The position numbers and the translations under genes are program-made. From contig NZ_CP127162.1 of the NCBI RefSeq assembly GCF_030263935.1, positions 3,295,501-3,359,500 of the forward strand: a stretch of DNA of 64,000 nt, in the 5' to 3' direction. Each line of letters opens with the position of its first letter. Within the stretch, counting starts at the first letter, position 1. The notes beneath the pieces are model-generated. The model did not search any database and was not told the origin of the DNA. It worked only from the letters and a program-made list of their open reading frames with translations. Shown piece after piece: positions 35,832 to 45,640 of the stretch. The stretch is from Paenibacillus polygoni. Its GTDB lineage: Bacteria; Bacillota; Bacilli; Paenibacillales; Paenibacillaceae.

Positions 35832-37600
35832 GAGTTCACCTGCTTTCCGGGTGCCTGCTGCTCACGAGCGATATGATCCGCATACTGAATATGATAGACA
35901 TCTTGGTATTGACCAGGAACTCTAATCAGTTCGTCATGCGTTCCTCGTTGAACTACGTGACCTTCATTCAGCACCAATATTTCATCCGCATGTCGTAATG
36001 AAGAAATTCGATGGGCAATAATAAATGTTGTTCTTCCTCGCATCACTTCCTGGAATCCTGACTGGATTTCATGTTCTGTCTCCATATCAACCGCACTTGT
36101 CGCATCATCAAGAATGAGGATTTTGGGATTCTTAAGCAGTGCCCTCGCGATCGCAATTCTTTGCTTCTGACCGCCGGATAAGCCCATTCCCCGCTCACCA
36201 ACAATCGTGTCGTAGCCAAGTGGCATCTCCATAATGAAATCATGAGCTTTAGCAAGTTTAGAAGCGCGAATGATCTCTTCCATAGACACGTCTTTTAAAC
36301 CATAAGAAATATTATTACGAATACTGGATGAAAACAGGAACGTCTCTTGGAATACGGCCGCTATTTGGCTGCGTAAACTTCGAATGTTGATATCCTTAAT
36401 CTCCATGCCGTCAATCTTGATGGAACCTGAATTAATATTATAGGCGCGCATTAACAGCTGAATAATCGTGGATTTACCCGATCCTGTCCCTCCCAGAAAA
36501 CCAATAACCGTTCCCGGTGGTGCATCCAGATTAATATCTGTAACAGCAGCTATTTTGTTTCCGTAAGCAAAGGTCACATGCTCAAAAGAGACATGCCCCT
36601 TCACCTGCTCGGGCGCAAGAACAATAGAATCCTCTGTATCCTGAACATCAATAGGCTGATTAAGTAACTCCAGTACACGTTCACCGGAGGCTTTGGACTG
36701 TGTATAGTTATTGATATGGAAGCCAATATTCCACATTGGTCCGATTATGTACCAAATTAAACTAAAGAAAGCAACAAGTTCGCCTAATGATAATTCTTCT
36801 TGTATGACTAATCTGCCGCCAACAACAAGAAGTAAGATGACACTCATGGAAGCCAGAAGTTCCATAATAGGGAAAAACTTAGCCCATAATGAAGAAGCAA
36901 AAATCTGATTCGTCTTGTAGCGTTCATTCCGTATGGAGAACTTATCTACCTCATGCGGCTCACGAGCAAACGATTTAACGGTACGCACTCCTGTCACGTT
37001 TTCTTGAACCGCGGTGGTAAGTGAACTCATTGCGAGCCGCATCTCCTGGAAAGCAGGGTGTATTTGTGTTTCAAATTTTAGAGCAACCATCACAAGAATC
37101 GGCATGAAGATCATTGTGATTAAGGTCAGCTGCCAATTAATGGAGAACATCATAATCGACCCAAACAGAACCATGAGAACCATATTTAAAATCTGGGCAA
37201 AACCAAACCCGATAAAGTTACGAATGGCTTCGAGATCACCGGTTAGCCGTGACATCAGATCCCCTGTCTTAGCCGTATCATAATAACGGAAAGACAAAAA
37301 CTGTAGTTTTTCGTAACATGCATTACGTAAACGATAAGCAAGATAGTTACCAAGCCTAGCGCCAAAAAAGCCGTGCAAGAACTGCAATGATGACTTTAAG
37401 ATGACCACTCCGAGTACGGTTAGGGCAAGCATGGGAACGCCTTCAAAATTACGAGGCGTTATCATATCATCAATGAGTACCCTCAGTAGATTCGGGTATA
37501 TAAGCCCGAGTGCAGTCGCTAAGGCCAAGCAAAGTATTGATAAAAACAACAAAATACGTTTGGACCAGAAGAAGCTCTGCAGCTGCCTGAGAACATCCAT
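35828..37600 (-). CDS. ABC exporter half-transporter A (canonical signature, degenerate Walker B)
   Basis: This 590-residue ABC exporter has a six-helix membrane domain and a nucleotide domain with Walker A GGTGSGKST, canonical signature LSGGQKQR and Walker B ILILDDATSAVD. The residue after the Walker B Asp is Asp where the catalytic Glu is normal. Combined with the changed signature in its partner, this predicts one active and one degenerate ATP site, as in BmrCD-type heterodimers. It is the first gene of the pair. The ATG at 37600 follows AAGGAGGAG. It probably exports drugs, lipids or peptides; no neighbour narrows this. Confidence 0.9.
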   Translation of the reverse strand: MDVLRQLQSFFWSKRILLFLSILCLALATALGLIYPNLLRVLIDDMITPRNFEGVPMLALTVLGVVILKSSLQFLHGFFGARLGNYLAYRLRNACYEKLQFLSFRYYDTAKTGDLMSRLTGDLEAIRNFIGFGFAQILNMVLMVLFGSIMMFSINWQLTLITMIFMPILVMVALKFETQIHPAFQEMRLAMSSLTTAVQENVTGVRTVKSFAREPHEVDKFSIRNERYKTNQIFASSLWAKFFPIMELLASMSVILLLVVGGRLVIQEELSLGELVAFFSLIWYIIGPMWNIGFHINNYTQSKASGERVLELLNQPIDVQDTEDSIVLAPEQVKGHVSFEHVTFAYGNKIAAVTDINLDAPPGTVIGFLGGTGSGKSTIIQLLMRAYNINSGSIKIDGMEIKDINIRSLRSQIAAVFQETFLFSSSIRNNISYGLKDVSMEEIIRASKLAKAHDFIMEMPLGYDTIVGERGMGLSGGQKQRIAIARALLKNPKILILDDATSAVDMETEHEIQSGFQEVMRGRTTFIIAHRISSLRHADEILVLNEGHVVQRGTHDELIRVPGQYQDVYHIQYADHIAREQQAPGKQVNS

Positions 37601-37790
37601 GTTTCTCCTCCTTCAAAATATTTACTTTTTTACGAACATTAATGAAGTTTATCACCGCATTACCAACCCGGCAAAGCGAGAATCAAATCATATTTCGCCT
37701 TCTTTTCGTTTGATTGGGCATTAACAGGAATTAATCACCATCTCTCAATTAAATGGTCAGCAATCCTCCCCTATTCAGGGTCATAGGCGC

Positions 37791-37834
37791 AAAAAAACAC
37801 CCCCGCTGCGAAAAAAGCTTTGGAAGGGTGTTTT
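37791..37834 (-). terminator. intrinsic terminator of the dynamin gene
   Basis: The arms AAAACACCC and GGGTGTTTT, around a long loop with a small inner pairing, are followed on the minus strand by seven Ts. Confidence 0.85.
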
Positions 37835-37842
37835 CTGTACTC

Positions 37843-40800
37843 TTAAATATGTGATTCCTGTTCGAGTGAAGATAATTTTTGAGCAAGCAGGACTAACTTT
37901 TCTGAATCATCTGCTAAATCCAGCGCTGCAACTAGTCCAGTAATATTCTCTTTCCACTGCTCACTGAGATCAAGAGAAACCTCATGAAACGATGTCCGAA
38001 TAAGTGATTGATAGTAGTCTTTAAGCAGTGACTCATTCCCCAGTAACTGTTTACTAATGAATTGTTTTAGCTCTGGCTCAAGGACTTGCTGCATTTCTTT
38101 TCTACCATTGCCTTCAAAAAAGGATTTTGGGTTTTTGAAGTATTTCCAAAACAGTTTGAATTCTATCCTCTCCTGTTCTCCCCCAGGCCGTAGAGACGGC
38201 GTTTCCCATTCCTTTGATAAACGGACCGAGAGTGTGATGCCTGGTGTAAGCGAACTGAGCTCTTCAGCCATTTCCTCTGCAGCGAAAGTCACCAGCTGTT
38301 TTCCTTTGTTCTCTAACCTTATGGAAGTTGCAAGGAGCTCTTGCTGCATTTCAAGATTCAGCATTCGAAGCAGTTCCCGGCCGGATGAGATAAATATGGA
38401 TTTCAGGTCACCTGCGTCTTCTCGAAGTACAGAGGGGTGAAAGGCTTCGGACATAAACTCTGAAATGCGGTAACCAATACGCTGACCTGTATGGAAAATT
38501 AATTCCTGAGTTTCCTGCGCGATCTCGTGGTCTTTTGACTGATTTGATAGCCGCTGAAGAAGCTGCTCCCCCTGTGCAAGTGCCTTTTCTAGTTCTTCTT
38601 TACGGCGCTCTCTGACTTCTGCTCCCTGATGCGCATCTTGCACCCACTGTTCTACTCTTTTGCGGGCAATGTGTATCTCTTTATTTGCTTCAAATAAGGC
38701 AATATCTAGTAACTCTTCTCCGGCAAATGTGCTGAATGCTTGTTCAAATTCTGTAAAACCTGACTCAGCGAGCTTGTCTTCATTCCCCGCTTGTTTAGCA
38801 TCCAAAGCTTGCAGACTAGAAACAGCATATAGGTGGGGAGACCGTACCCCATTTTGTTTCAGTTTCTCACTGACATGCTCTTTAACTAGTTCTAATTCTT
38901 CGGAAGAAGCTGCAAGATCGGCGGCATTGATCACAAAAAACATATTATCAAGGGACTTCGTGTCTTTAACCCGGCCCAGTTGATTCAGGAACTGCCTGTC
39001 ACCCTGAGAGAAAGCATGGTTGTAATACGTTACAAACACGAGAGCATCTGCATTCTTCATATAGTTAAATGTAACTCCGGTATGCCTTGCATTAATGGAG
39101 TCTGCTCCCGGTGTATCTACGATAATGATTCCTTGATTGGTTAGATTACAGCTATAATACAAATCAATGGACTCTACGAAACATGATTTCGATTCTTCAG
39201 CAACATAAGCACGGTATTCTTCCATATTCACTATAAAAGATCGTCCCAGCTTGGACAAAGCATCATCATATCCACTGGCAGCTGCCTTCAAAAAACTATA
39301 ATGCGGGCGGCCCGCCGGATGTACTTGCTGCGGAGTTACCGCACTCACGGCTGACCTCCATGTCTTCTCTTCTGGAACACCAAGTCCCAGCAGATTAAAA
39401 GAAAACGTCAGATCTGCCCAGATGCTGGCTTGGGATTTCATCGTCACTTGTGCTGTCCGGTGCGTCATGCCCTCTGGGGGCGCCATAATCCGGTTTATCG
39501 CTGCCGTGGTTGGATGCGGTGAGACCGGGAGTACTGCCTCGCCAAGCAAAGCACTCGCAAATGATGATTTGCCGGCGCTAAATGCACCAAACAGAGCTAA
39601 AGTGAATGTTCCCTTATCAAAAGATGCCGCGCGTGTATTCAGCCCACGTACTGCTGAGTTCATAGCGGAATAAGGGGCTAGATGAGCTGCGGCCTCGCGT
39701 AATCTAGCTGCAGCCGCAGATAAACGCTCATACCTGCGAGCAGCAAGTGCCGGTCGCTCTTTGCGCATAGTCAGGGAACCCGCCTGCACGGAGGCCGTAA
39801 CATTACGATCTACACCAGTTTCCGTTAGATCTGCTGCTTGTTCCACCGGAACAGTCCTATGAGTGACCTCTGGTAATTGATCCGAGCTCCATGTTGTCAC
39901 TTCCGGGAGCATCATACGCACTGCTGCAGCCGTATCCAGAATATCCTGCTCCAGCTGGGATAACTGATCAGCAGCCTTATTTTTCACATCCAGCTGTTTT
40001 CTTTGTTCCTCTAAAGCCACAAGGAGGGGTACATTTTTCTCAGCCAGTTCATGAAGCAGATCATCTGCCAATGCAAGAGCGGATCTCCGGTAGGATGCAA
40101 TGAGGTCTGCCCGCAGATCTTTACAATAATTAAGTACATATTCCCCCGTGATCTGCGTATCAGGCGCTTGGCGTTTCGTAATCAATTCTATCTCGGGAGT
40201 GTACAGATTCGCTTCTAGCTTCTCGTTCCACTCTTCTTTCCAGAGTCCATGAGACTGCCCGAGCTCTCTTAACAGGCTCCGAAGATGGAAGGCAATTTGT
40301 CCATCTGCTTGTCTCGAAAATAGATTCCAAAATTGCTGCAGACGCGCCTCTTTTTCTTGCTCCGTCTTCCCTGAACTAAATAAAAAACCAACTTTAAACC
40401 CTGGGCGCCGGCTTTCTAGATAACTCTCGGCAGCTGACCTCACGTCTGCGGGTGTGATATTGGCTGAAGACAGCAACTGATCTGTCTCCGTTCGAAATTG
40501 TTTTCTTTCTTCCGCTGTCATTTCCCTTATCTGTGCAATCTCTTGATTAAAGCGTGCAGTCTCTGAAGCCAGTCTTGCCGCCTCTTCTTCTCCTCCAAGC
40601 TCACTTCGTATCTGTTCTTTCCTAGTTTCATGCTTGACTTCCCAGTTCTTGATGAATTCTTCTCCGACATGACGTGCTGACGAGGCAATACTATGCTGAA
40701 TAAGATCTGACCTAAGCTCTGGAATGGTTTTAACCAGCTCAACTAGCTCATTCCACTGATTATATGGATGATCTTTTTGTTTCAACGTCGTAAATAAGAG

Positions 40801-41523
40801 ACCCGCATAGGTGACTTCCCACGCAGCAAACACATCCTCTACCGCACTCCGGTACGCTGAGAAGCTAAGCTCTTGTTCACGATGTTTATCAATCTGCGTC
40901 ACAACTAGATAAAGGGGCTTACCCCAATCGGACAAGCTTTTTGCAAAAGATAAATTATTCTCCGATTGCACATGGTTATAATCCATCACATAGAAAACAG
41001 CATCTGCCAGATGTAAAGCTGAATCCGTTGCTTTCTTGTGAGCATCGTCGGTCGAGTCTACACCAGGTGTATCCAGTAAAGCAGCATGCTCTTGCAAAAG
41101 GGGGACCTCATCCCACACCTCAATATAAGAGTACTGTTCACCATTCTTACAATACTCATCTAATTCTTCAGGCATTGCTACGATAGGATTCCTTTCCTCG
41201 GAAGAGATTTGTCCTCCCCCTTCTTGGAACGTTTGATATATTTTAGCTAACTTTGGTCCATTACGAATAGCCACTATATTGGCGCTCGTAGGTACAGGAC
41301 TTGCTGGGAGTACTTTTTTTCCACATAGACTATTAATCAAGCTTGATTTACCTGCTGAAAAATGACCGCAAAAAGCAATCGTCACCTCATCTACGGATGC
41401 TTTCTGAAGTAAATCTTCCATGGCAGATGATGCTGTCTTGTCTTCGTGCTGAATAAAAAACTGTTGCAGTTCTTGTAAACGCTCTCGCATTTCTTCATTC
41501 TGTCTGCTCCTGTGTGTCAGCAT
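37843..41523 (-). CDS. dynA: bacterial dynamin-like protein with two GTPase domains (DynA/YpbR-like)
   Basis: This is a 1226-residue fused dynamin of the Firmicute DynA type. It has two full GTPase modules: P-loop GHFSAGKSSLINSL near residue 53 with DTPGVDSTDDA and TQIDKH, and a second P-loop GAFSAGKSSFASALLG near residue 640 with DTPGADSINA. Long helical stalk regions follow each. B. subtilis DynA has about 1190 residues and the same two-module design, and is linked to membrane repair and phage tolerance. The ATG at 41523 has AGGAG 12 bases upstream. The gene is a single unit ended by the hairpin at 37791-37834. Family assignment is secure; role here is inferred. Confidence 0.93.
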   Translation of the reverse strand: MLTHRSRQNEEMRERLQELQQFFIQHEDKTASSAMEDLLQKASVDEVTIAFCGHFSAGKSSLINSLCGKKVLPASPVPTSANIVAIRNGPKLAKIYQTFQEGGGQISSEERNPIVAMPEELDEYCKNGEQYSYIEVWDEVPLLQEHAALLDTPGVDSTDDAHKKATDSALHLADAVFYVMDYNHVQSENNLSFAKSLSDWGKPLYLVVTQIDKHREQELSFSAYRSAVEDVFAAWEVTYAGLLFTTLKQKDHPYNQWNELVELVKTIPELRSDLIQHSIASSARHVGEEFIKNWEVKHETRKEQIRSELGGEEEAARLASETARFNQEIAQIREMTAEERKQFRTETDQLLSSANITPADVRSAAESYLESRRPGFKVGFLFSSGKTEQEKEARLQQFWNLFSRQADGQIAFHLRSLLRELGQSHGLWKEEWNEKLEANLYTPEIELITKRQAPDTQITGEYVLNYCKDLRADLIASYRRSALALADDLLHELAEKNVPLLVALEEQRKQLDVKNKAADQLSQLEQDILDTAAAVRMMLPEVTTWSSDQLPEVTHRTVPVEQAADLTETGVDRNVTASVQAGSLTMRKERPALAARRYERLSAAAARLREAAAHLAPYSAMNSAVRGLNTRAASFDKGTFTLALFGAFSAGKSSFASALLGEAVLPVSPHPTTAAINRIMAPPEGMTHRTAQVTMKSQASIWADLTFSFNLLGLGVPEEKTWRSAVSAVTPQQVHPAGRPHYSFLKAAASGYDDALSKLGRSFIVNMEEYRAYVAEESKSCFVESIDLYYSCNLTNQGIIIVDTPGADSINARHTGVTFNYMKNADALVFVTYYNHAFSQGDRQFLNQLGRVKDTKSLDNMFFVINAADLAASSEELELVKEHVSEKLKQNGVRSPHLYAVSSLQALDAKQAGNEDKLAESGFTEFEQAFSTFAGEELLDIALFEANKEIHIARKRVEQWVQDAHQGAEVRERRKEELEKALAQGEQLLQRLSNQSKDHEIAQETQELIFHTGQRIGYRISEFMSEAFHPSVLREDAGDLKSIFISSGRELLRMLNLEMQQELLATSIRLENKGKQLVTFAAEEMAEELSSLTPGITLSVRLSKEWETPSLRPGGEQERIEFKLFWKYFKNPKSFFEGNGRKEMQQVLEPELKQFISKQLLGNESLLKDYYQSLIRTSFHEVSLDLSEQWKENITGLVAALDLADDSEKLVLLAQKLSSLEQESHI

Positions 41524-41634
41524 GTCCTAGTCAGGCTCCTTCTCAACTATTCTTTTCAACCAAATATGTACATTTTATCACTCAGAACTGGAGATTTGAA
41601 CCTAATTTCGCAAAATCTTTCCGAATAAAAATAA

Positions 41635-41693
41635 AACCGACTCCCTCGCTCGATAAGAAAGATCACTTTCTTATCGAGACGTGGGACTCGGTT
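41635..41693 (-). terminator. long-hairpin terminator after the small unknown gene
   Basis: AACCGACTCCC pairs with GGGACTCGGTT, with an inner perfect pair CTCGATAAGAAAG/CTTTCTTATCGAG. On the minus strand it leads into TTTTATTTTTATT. Confidence 0.85.
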
Positions 41694-41756
41694 GATTCGC
41701 TGAATCATCCGCTTTAATCGAATACTCAGCTAATTTGATTGGGTTTTAGACATTCA

Positions 41757-42029
41757 TTATTGAACTGCATTCTCAAGCGTAGGAAGCAAGATTTCGAATA
41801 CTTGTCCATGCTGCAGAATGGTGATATTTCTAAGCTTATCTTTCATTACAACCACTTCAGTTTTTTGAGACATACGCTCAAGATAATGCTCAGGAACATC
41901 GCCGGAATGACTTACTGTAATTCCTTCGATTTCTTTTTCCTCATTTTCACTCATTTCAGTTGTCACTACTTCTTCAAAAATATCAGAAAAAGCGTCAAAT
42001 TTGTCGGTGTACACGGAAATGCATTTCAT
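41757..42029 (-). CDS. small conserved-looking protein of unknown function
   Basis: I do not recognise a function. From the ATG at 42029 (MKCISVYTDKFDAFSDIF) the product has 90 residues; the ATG three codons upstream sits only two bases from AGAGG, whereas this one is eight bases away. It is acidic in the middle (TTEMSENEEKEIEG) and contains SHSGDVPEHYLERMSQKTEVVVMK, then ITILQHGQVFEILLP. It has no signal or membrane segment. It lies 26 bases past the nth stop, so it may be co-transcribed with nth, and it has its own strong terminator. The alternating beta-like segments suggest a small alpha/beta fold. Confidence 0.72.
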   Translation of the reverse strand: MKCISVYTDKFDAFSDIFEEVVTTEMSENEEKEIEGITVSHSGDVPEHYLERMSQKTEVVVMKDKLRNITILQHGQVFEILLPTLENAVQ

Positions 42030-42064
42030 TTTTCTCATCCTCTACTATTCGTTTACTATTTTCT

Positions 42065-42751
42065 TTAGGTTAAAGCAGATGATCCTCGTTCCTTATCTTT
42101 CCTGATTTGGGACGTTTTCATACGCTTCTTCCCTTCACGACAGACGTCCAGAAGCGGACAGACCTGACATTTAGGTGACTGTGCCTTACAATGATATCGG
42201 CCAAAAAAGATGAGTCTGTGATGGGTGATCGTCCATTCATCCATGGGTACTCTTTTCATGAGCTTTTTCTCCACTTCAAGAACGGAATCTTTCCATCCTG
42301 CAAGGCCCAATCGTTTTGATACACGCTCTACGTGGGTATCCACTGCAATTGCTGGAACTCCAAAAGCATTGGAGACTACCACATTTGCCGTTTTCCGCCC
42401 CACTCCTGGTAATTGGACCAGGCGATCATGTTCACTTGGCACTTCTCCTTCATACTGCTCTATCAAAATACGGCACATATTCTGTATATGCTTCGCCTTG
42501 TTGCGATACAAACCGATTCTTCTGATATCTTGTTCCAATTCTTCTAAAGGAACAGCAATATAATCTTCAGGAGTTTTATATTTTTGGAACAGGTCCACTG
42601 TCACTTTATTTACCGTTTCATCGGTACACTGTGCAGACAACAAGACCGCAATGGTAAGTTCAAATGCGTTGCTGTGCTTTAGTTCACAATGTGCATCGGG
42701 AAACATGTTTGCGATCGTATCAAGAATGTGACGTACAGTCGCTGCATTCAT
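42065..42751 (-). CDS. nth: endonuclease III
   Basis: This base-excision repair glycosylase/AP lyase removes oxidised pyrimidines. The helix-hairpin-helix motif is LPGVGRKTANVV with catalytic Lys120, and Asp138 lies in AVDTHVERV. The [4Fe-4S] cluster ligands are Cys188, Cys195, Cys198 and Cys204 in the expected C-x6-C-x2-C-x5-C spacing. The ATG at 42751 follows TAGGAGGT by about 10 bases. Length is 228 residues, slightly longer than E. coli Nth because of a basic C-terminus. The dnaD gene, a frequent nth neighbour in Bacillus, is instead about 20 kb away. Confidence 0.96.
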   Translation of the reverse strand: MNAATVRHILDTIANMFPDAHCELKHSNAFELTIAVLLSAQCTDETVNKVTVDLFQKYKTPEDYIAVPLEELEQDIRRIGLYRNKAKHIQNMCRILIEQYEGEVPSEHDRLVQLPGVGRKTANVVVSNAFGVPAIAVDTHVERVSKRLGLAGWKDSVLEVEKKLMKRVPMDEWTITHHRLIFFGRYHCKAQSPKCQVCPLLDVCREGKKRMKTSQIRKDKERGSSALT

Positions 42752-42770
42752 TGATGAGCTTACCTCCTAC

Positions 42771-42809
42771 AAAAAAAACGTCTTGATACGGCTAGTCCGT
42801 ATCAAGACG
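42771..42809 (-). terminator. intrinsic terminator of the envelope gene cluster
   Basis: Perfect 13-bp arms CGTCTTGATACGG/CCGTATCAAGACG are followed on the minus strand by eight Ts. It ends the SLH protein gene. Confidence 0.93.
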
Positions 42810-42838
42810 GTCATTCTTCTTACTGCTTAAAGAAATGA

Positions 42839-45565
42839 CTACGGTTTGGAAATCTCAACTACTACGTTATTGAGCAGATACAATACAATATTATCATTAT
42901 CTTTGAGAGATTGCACGCTCAAAGTATGATCACCTTGATGAATGTAAACATTCGGTGACAATTGAAAGCGATAATTAGTGTCTGTCGTAGAAGTACGTTT
43001 CACTTGTAGTTCATTGGAAGAAGCACTATATGTCCAAAATGATTTGGATACAGGTGAAAGCACATGAAAAACGGGTGTACCATCTGCATCTTGGGTCAAG
43101 ATGACGTGATCGGCTGCAGTAAGCGAACTAAGCGTGGTAGACGTACTGCCATTCTTAACTACTTTCACTTTATTCGTATTCACAGATTCACTAGAACCCG
43201 TAGCCGTCTTATAAGTTACTGTATTTCCACTGATGTTGCTAATCTCGCCCCATGTTTGTTTTACAACTTGGATAGACTGCGGCGTATTTCCATCAAAAGA
43301 TACATTGATAAGCGAACCTAGCTTTAGATCAGCTGGTTTTAACGCTGCTCCATTATCACCGGTAATGGTTAGTTTGTCTACATAAATCTGGCTTGTAGCT
43401 CCATCTTTTTTCACTTCAGCACGGTAGGTAGACAAATTCAGGGATTGCAGTTCAAATTGCACAGCGGATTTCACATAAATCTTACTAATAACGTCCTGAT
43501 TTGCGCCTAACATCGCTGTAATCTGATCGCCTGCTTTTACATCAGACAAGGAAGCACTGCTCTTTCCATATAACTCAACAGAAGGAGTTGTTTGATAAGG
43601 CAAAGTGATGCTTTCCCCATTCGTCTGAAGCAGTTTCACGTTCTTCGCGCTTGTACTCAGCTCCGTAACTGTTCCTTCATACTTGTAAATGATCGACAAT
43701 GACAAAGCGCGTGTCCCGATTGTATTCAGGTTCACTTTACGACCCTCTGTCAGATAAGGTTCAATACCAGTAAGCGTTGGAGACGTTGTATTGTACTCAA
43801 GTTTTGTTTTTTCATCCAGTGTAAACACCTGAGGTTTCTTGTTCGCATCAAGTACGGTAAGTAGTTTCGTTTTATTGTTGTAGGAAACAACCGTAGCCAA
43901 GTTCACTCGTTCCATCTGGCGATTGAGCACTTCAATTTTAGTAACCTCTTCATTACTATTCAATGTGATTTCTACCACATCACCTGATGTTCCATCTGCC
44001 AGCAGATCACTGATAATCGGCTGCTCAATTCCACTGATAACAATCTGAGGATTTGAAGCTAGAATCTTCACTTCTAGTGAGCCGCCATCTCTCATATAGG
44101 TAACCGTGGAATGATTCGCACCAAGCTCATACAGAGTACCACGCACCGTACGTTCTACACCTGCTGTAATTTCAATCGATTGAGCGATACTATCTTTAAT
44201 TGTATATTTCACTGCGGTTCCGATCTTCAACTCAGATAGAGCTACGATCTCATTTTGATACCTAATCACACTGATTCCATCTTGAATTTTGAGCACATCG
44301 GTTGTTCCAGAGTCGTTCACCACGGTAACTGTTTTTGATGTGGAATCCACTGATTGAACTTTACCCGTAGCTGTCTTATTTACCACACCTGATTTCACAC
44401 GAACAGCAACTGGATTTTTTTGTGCAGTAAACGTTTCTCTCTGAATCTCTATAACGCTTCCCGCAGTTAAGTCTGCGGCTTTAACTACATTTTCATTTTG
44501 ATCGTAAAATACCGTTTTATCTGTGAAAGTATATTCTTGATACGTATCTCCGGCAAATAACCATAGTTTGTTACCAGACAGACGTTCAAAGCTGCCTTCT
44601 ACGGATTCCGTCTTTGGTGTATTATCTAAGCTCTCTACATAAGTTGCTGTTTGGTTTTTACCGGCTACCATGACTTCGCTGTATAATGCAATGTCAGCCG
44701 CATTAATCCTCAGCTCAGAAGTACTCGTAAAGAAAGGCGTATTTGCATCTCTTGTGTATGTTACATATGTACTGCCGGTGTACAAGGTTATTTTGCTGTC
44801 TGTCAGTTCGGTTATGTATCCCTTGTGTTGTCCTGCATAAGAATAATCTTTGTAGCCTCCGCCCCGACTAAAGAACGTCGCTAACTGAGCACGAGTTACA
44901 TTACCCGTTGGATTGAATTTATTTCCTGATATTCCCTGGGCAATATTCAAATCAACCGCTACACTTACGTAGCCTTTCAAACCATTTGATATTTTGTCGT
45001 TATCCGCAAAATTGGTAGGCGCATTTCCTGCTGCCTTCGCTTGTGCTTCTTTATCGATGGCTCTAATTAATAACTTCGTAATCCATTCACGAGAAGCTTT
45101 TTTCTCCCCCCATGTCCCTTTTTCAATCTTTGCATTAGCTTCTTCCTTCTCATTAACTAGACCAAGGTCAAATGCTAAGGAAACATAAGATTTAAAATAA
45201 TTGCTTGTAGAAATACCTGTGGGAAGTTTTGCTTTATCAGCGGCAGGAAGCTCTGATTCTTTATTCACAAATCGAATGGCCATTGTAATCGCTTCTTGCT
45301 GAGTTACTGCATCACCCGGTCTAAACAATCCGTTGTTACCCAGAAGAATATTCTGTGATGCTAACTTGTAAATATGTTTTTCTGCCCAATACCCGCTTTT
45401 TACATCACTGAACATACCTGTTGCCGCTTTCACCGTAACAGAAACGGGAGCTGTTTCAGCTCCCGCTACTCCTGCGTAGGCACTAAGCGCCATCAGGCTG
45501 GCGAGCATGGCAGATACCATTTTTTTAGAAGGAATGGAATTGATATTGCTAGTTTTGAAAGTCAA
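42839..45565 (-). CDS. SLH-domain cell-surface protein with tandem beta modules
   Basis: This 908-residue exported protein has a signal peptide (core MVSAMLASLMALSAYAGVAG). Three SLH regions cover about residues 50-245, with FSDVKSGYWAEKHIYKLA, YFKSYVSLAFDLGL and a third ending TGNVTRAQLATFF. SLH domains bind pyruvylated secondary wall polymers. The remaining ~650 residues are about eight beta-rich modules of similar design, each starting like KGYITELTDSKITLY, TGKVQSVDSTSKTVTV or WGEISNISGNTVTYK. Their function is not known to me. The TTG at 45565 is eight bases after AGGAG. It follows the GerMN lipoprotein gene after 75 bases and is last in the cluster with the amidase. Confidence 0.88.
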   Translation of the reverse strand: MTFKTSNINSIPSKKMVSAMLASLMALSAYAGVAGAETAPVSVTVKAATGMFSDVKSGYWAEKHIYKLASQNILLGNNGLFRPGDAVTQQEAITMAIRFVNKESELPAADKAKLPTGISTSNYFKSYVSLAFDLGLVNEKEEANAKIEKGTWGEKKASREWITKLLIRAIDKEAQAKAAGNAPTNFADNDKISNGLKGYVSVAVDLNIAQGISGNKFNPTGNVTRAQLATFFSRGGGYKDYSYAGQHKGYITELTDSKITLYTGSTYVTYTRDANTPFFTSTSELRINAADIALYSEVMVAGKNQTATYVESLDNTPKTESVEGSFERLSGNKLWLFAGDTYQEYTFTDKTVFYDQNENVVKAADLTAGSVIEIQRETFTAQKNPVAVRVKSGVVNKTATGKVQSVDSTSKTVTVVNDSGTTDVLKIQDGISVIRYQNEIVALSELKIGTAVKYTIKDSIAQSIEITAGVERTVRGTLYELGANHSTVTYMRDGGSLEVKILASNPQIVISGIEQPIISDLLADGTSGDVVEITLNSNEEVTKIEVLNRQMERVNLATVVSYNNKTKLLTVLDANKKPQVFTLDEKTKLEYNTTSPTLTGIEPYLTEGRKVNLNTIGTRALSLSIIYKYEGTVTELSTSAKNVKLLQTNGESITLPYQTTPSVELYGKSSASLSDVKAGDQITAMLGANQDVISKIYVKSAVQFELQSLNLSTYRAEVKKDGATSQIYVDKLTITGDNGAALKPADLKLGSLINVSFDGNTPQSIQVVKQTWGEISNISGNTVTYKTATGSSESVNTNKVKVVKNGSTSTTLSSLTAADHVILTQDADGTPVFHVLSPVSKSFWTYSASSNELQVKRTSTTDTNYRFQLSPNVYIHQGDHTLSVQSLKDNDNIVLYLLNNVVVEISKP

Positions 45566-45640
45566 AGTAATTTCTCCTCTCTTATGTGCACATCAAATCT
45601 TTTGCCATGTCGGCAGCCGAACAAACGATTGTCCTGCTCC

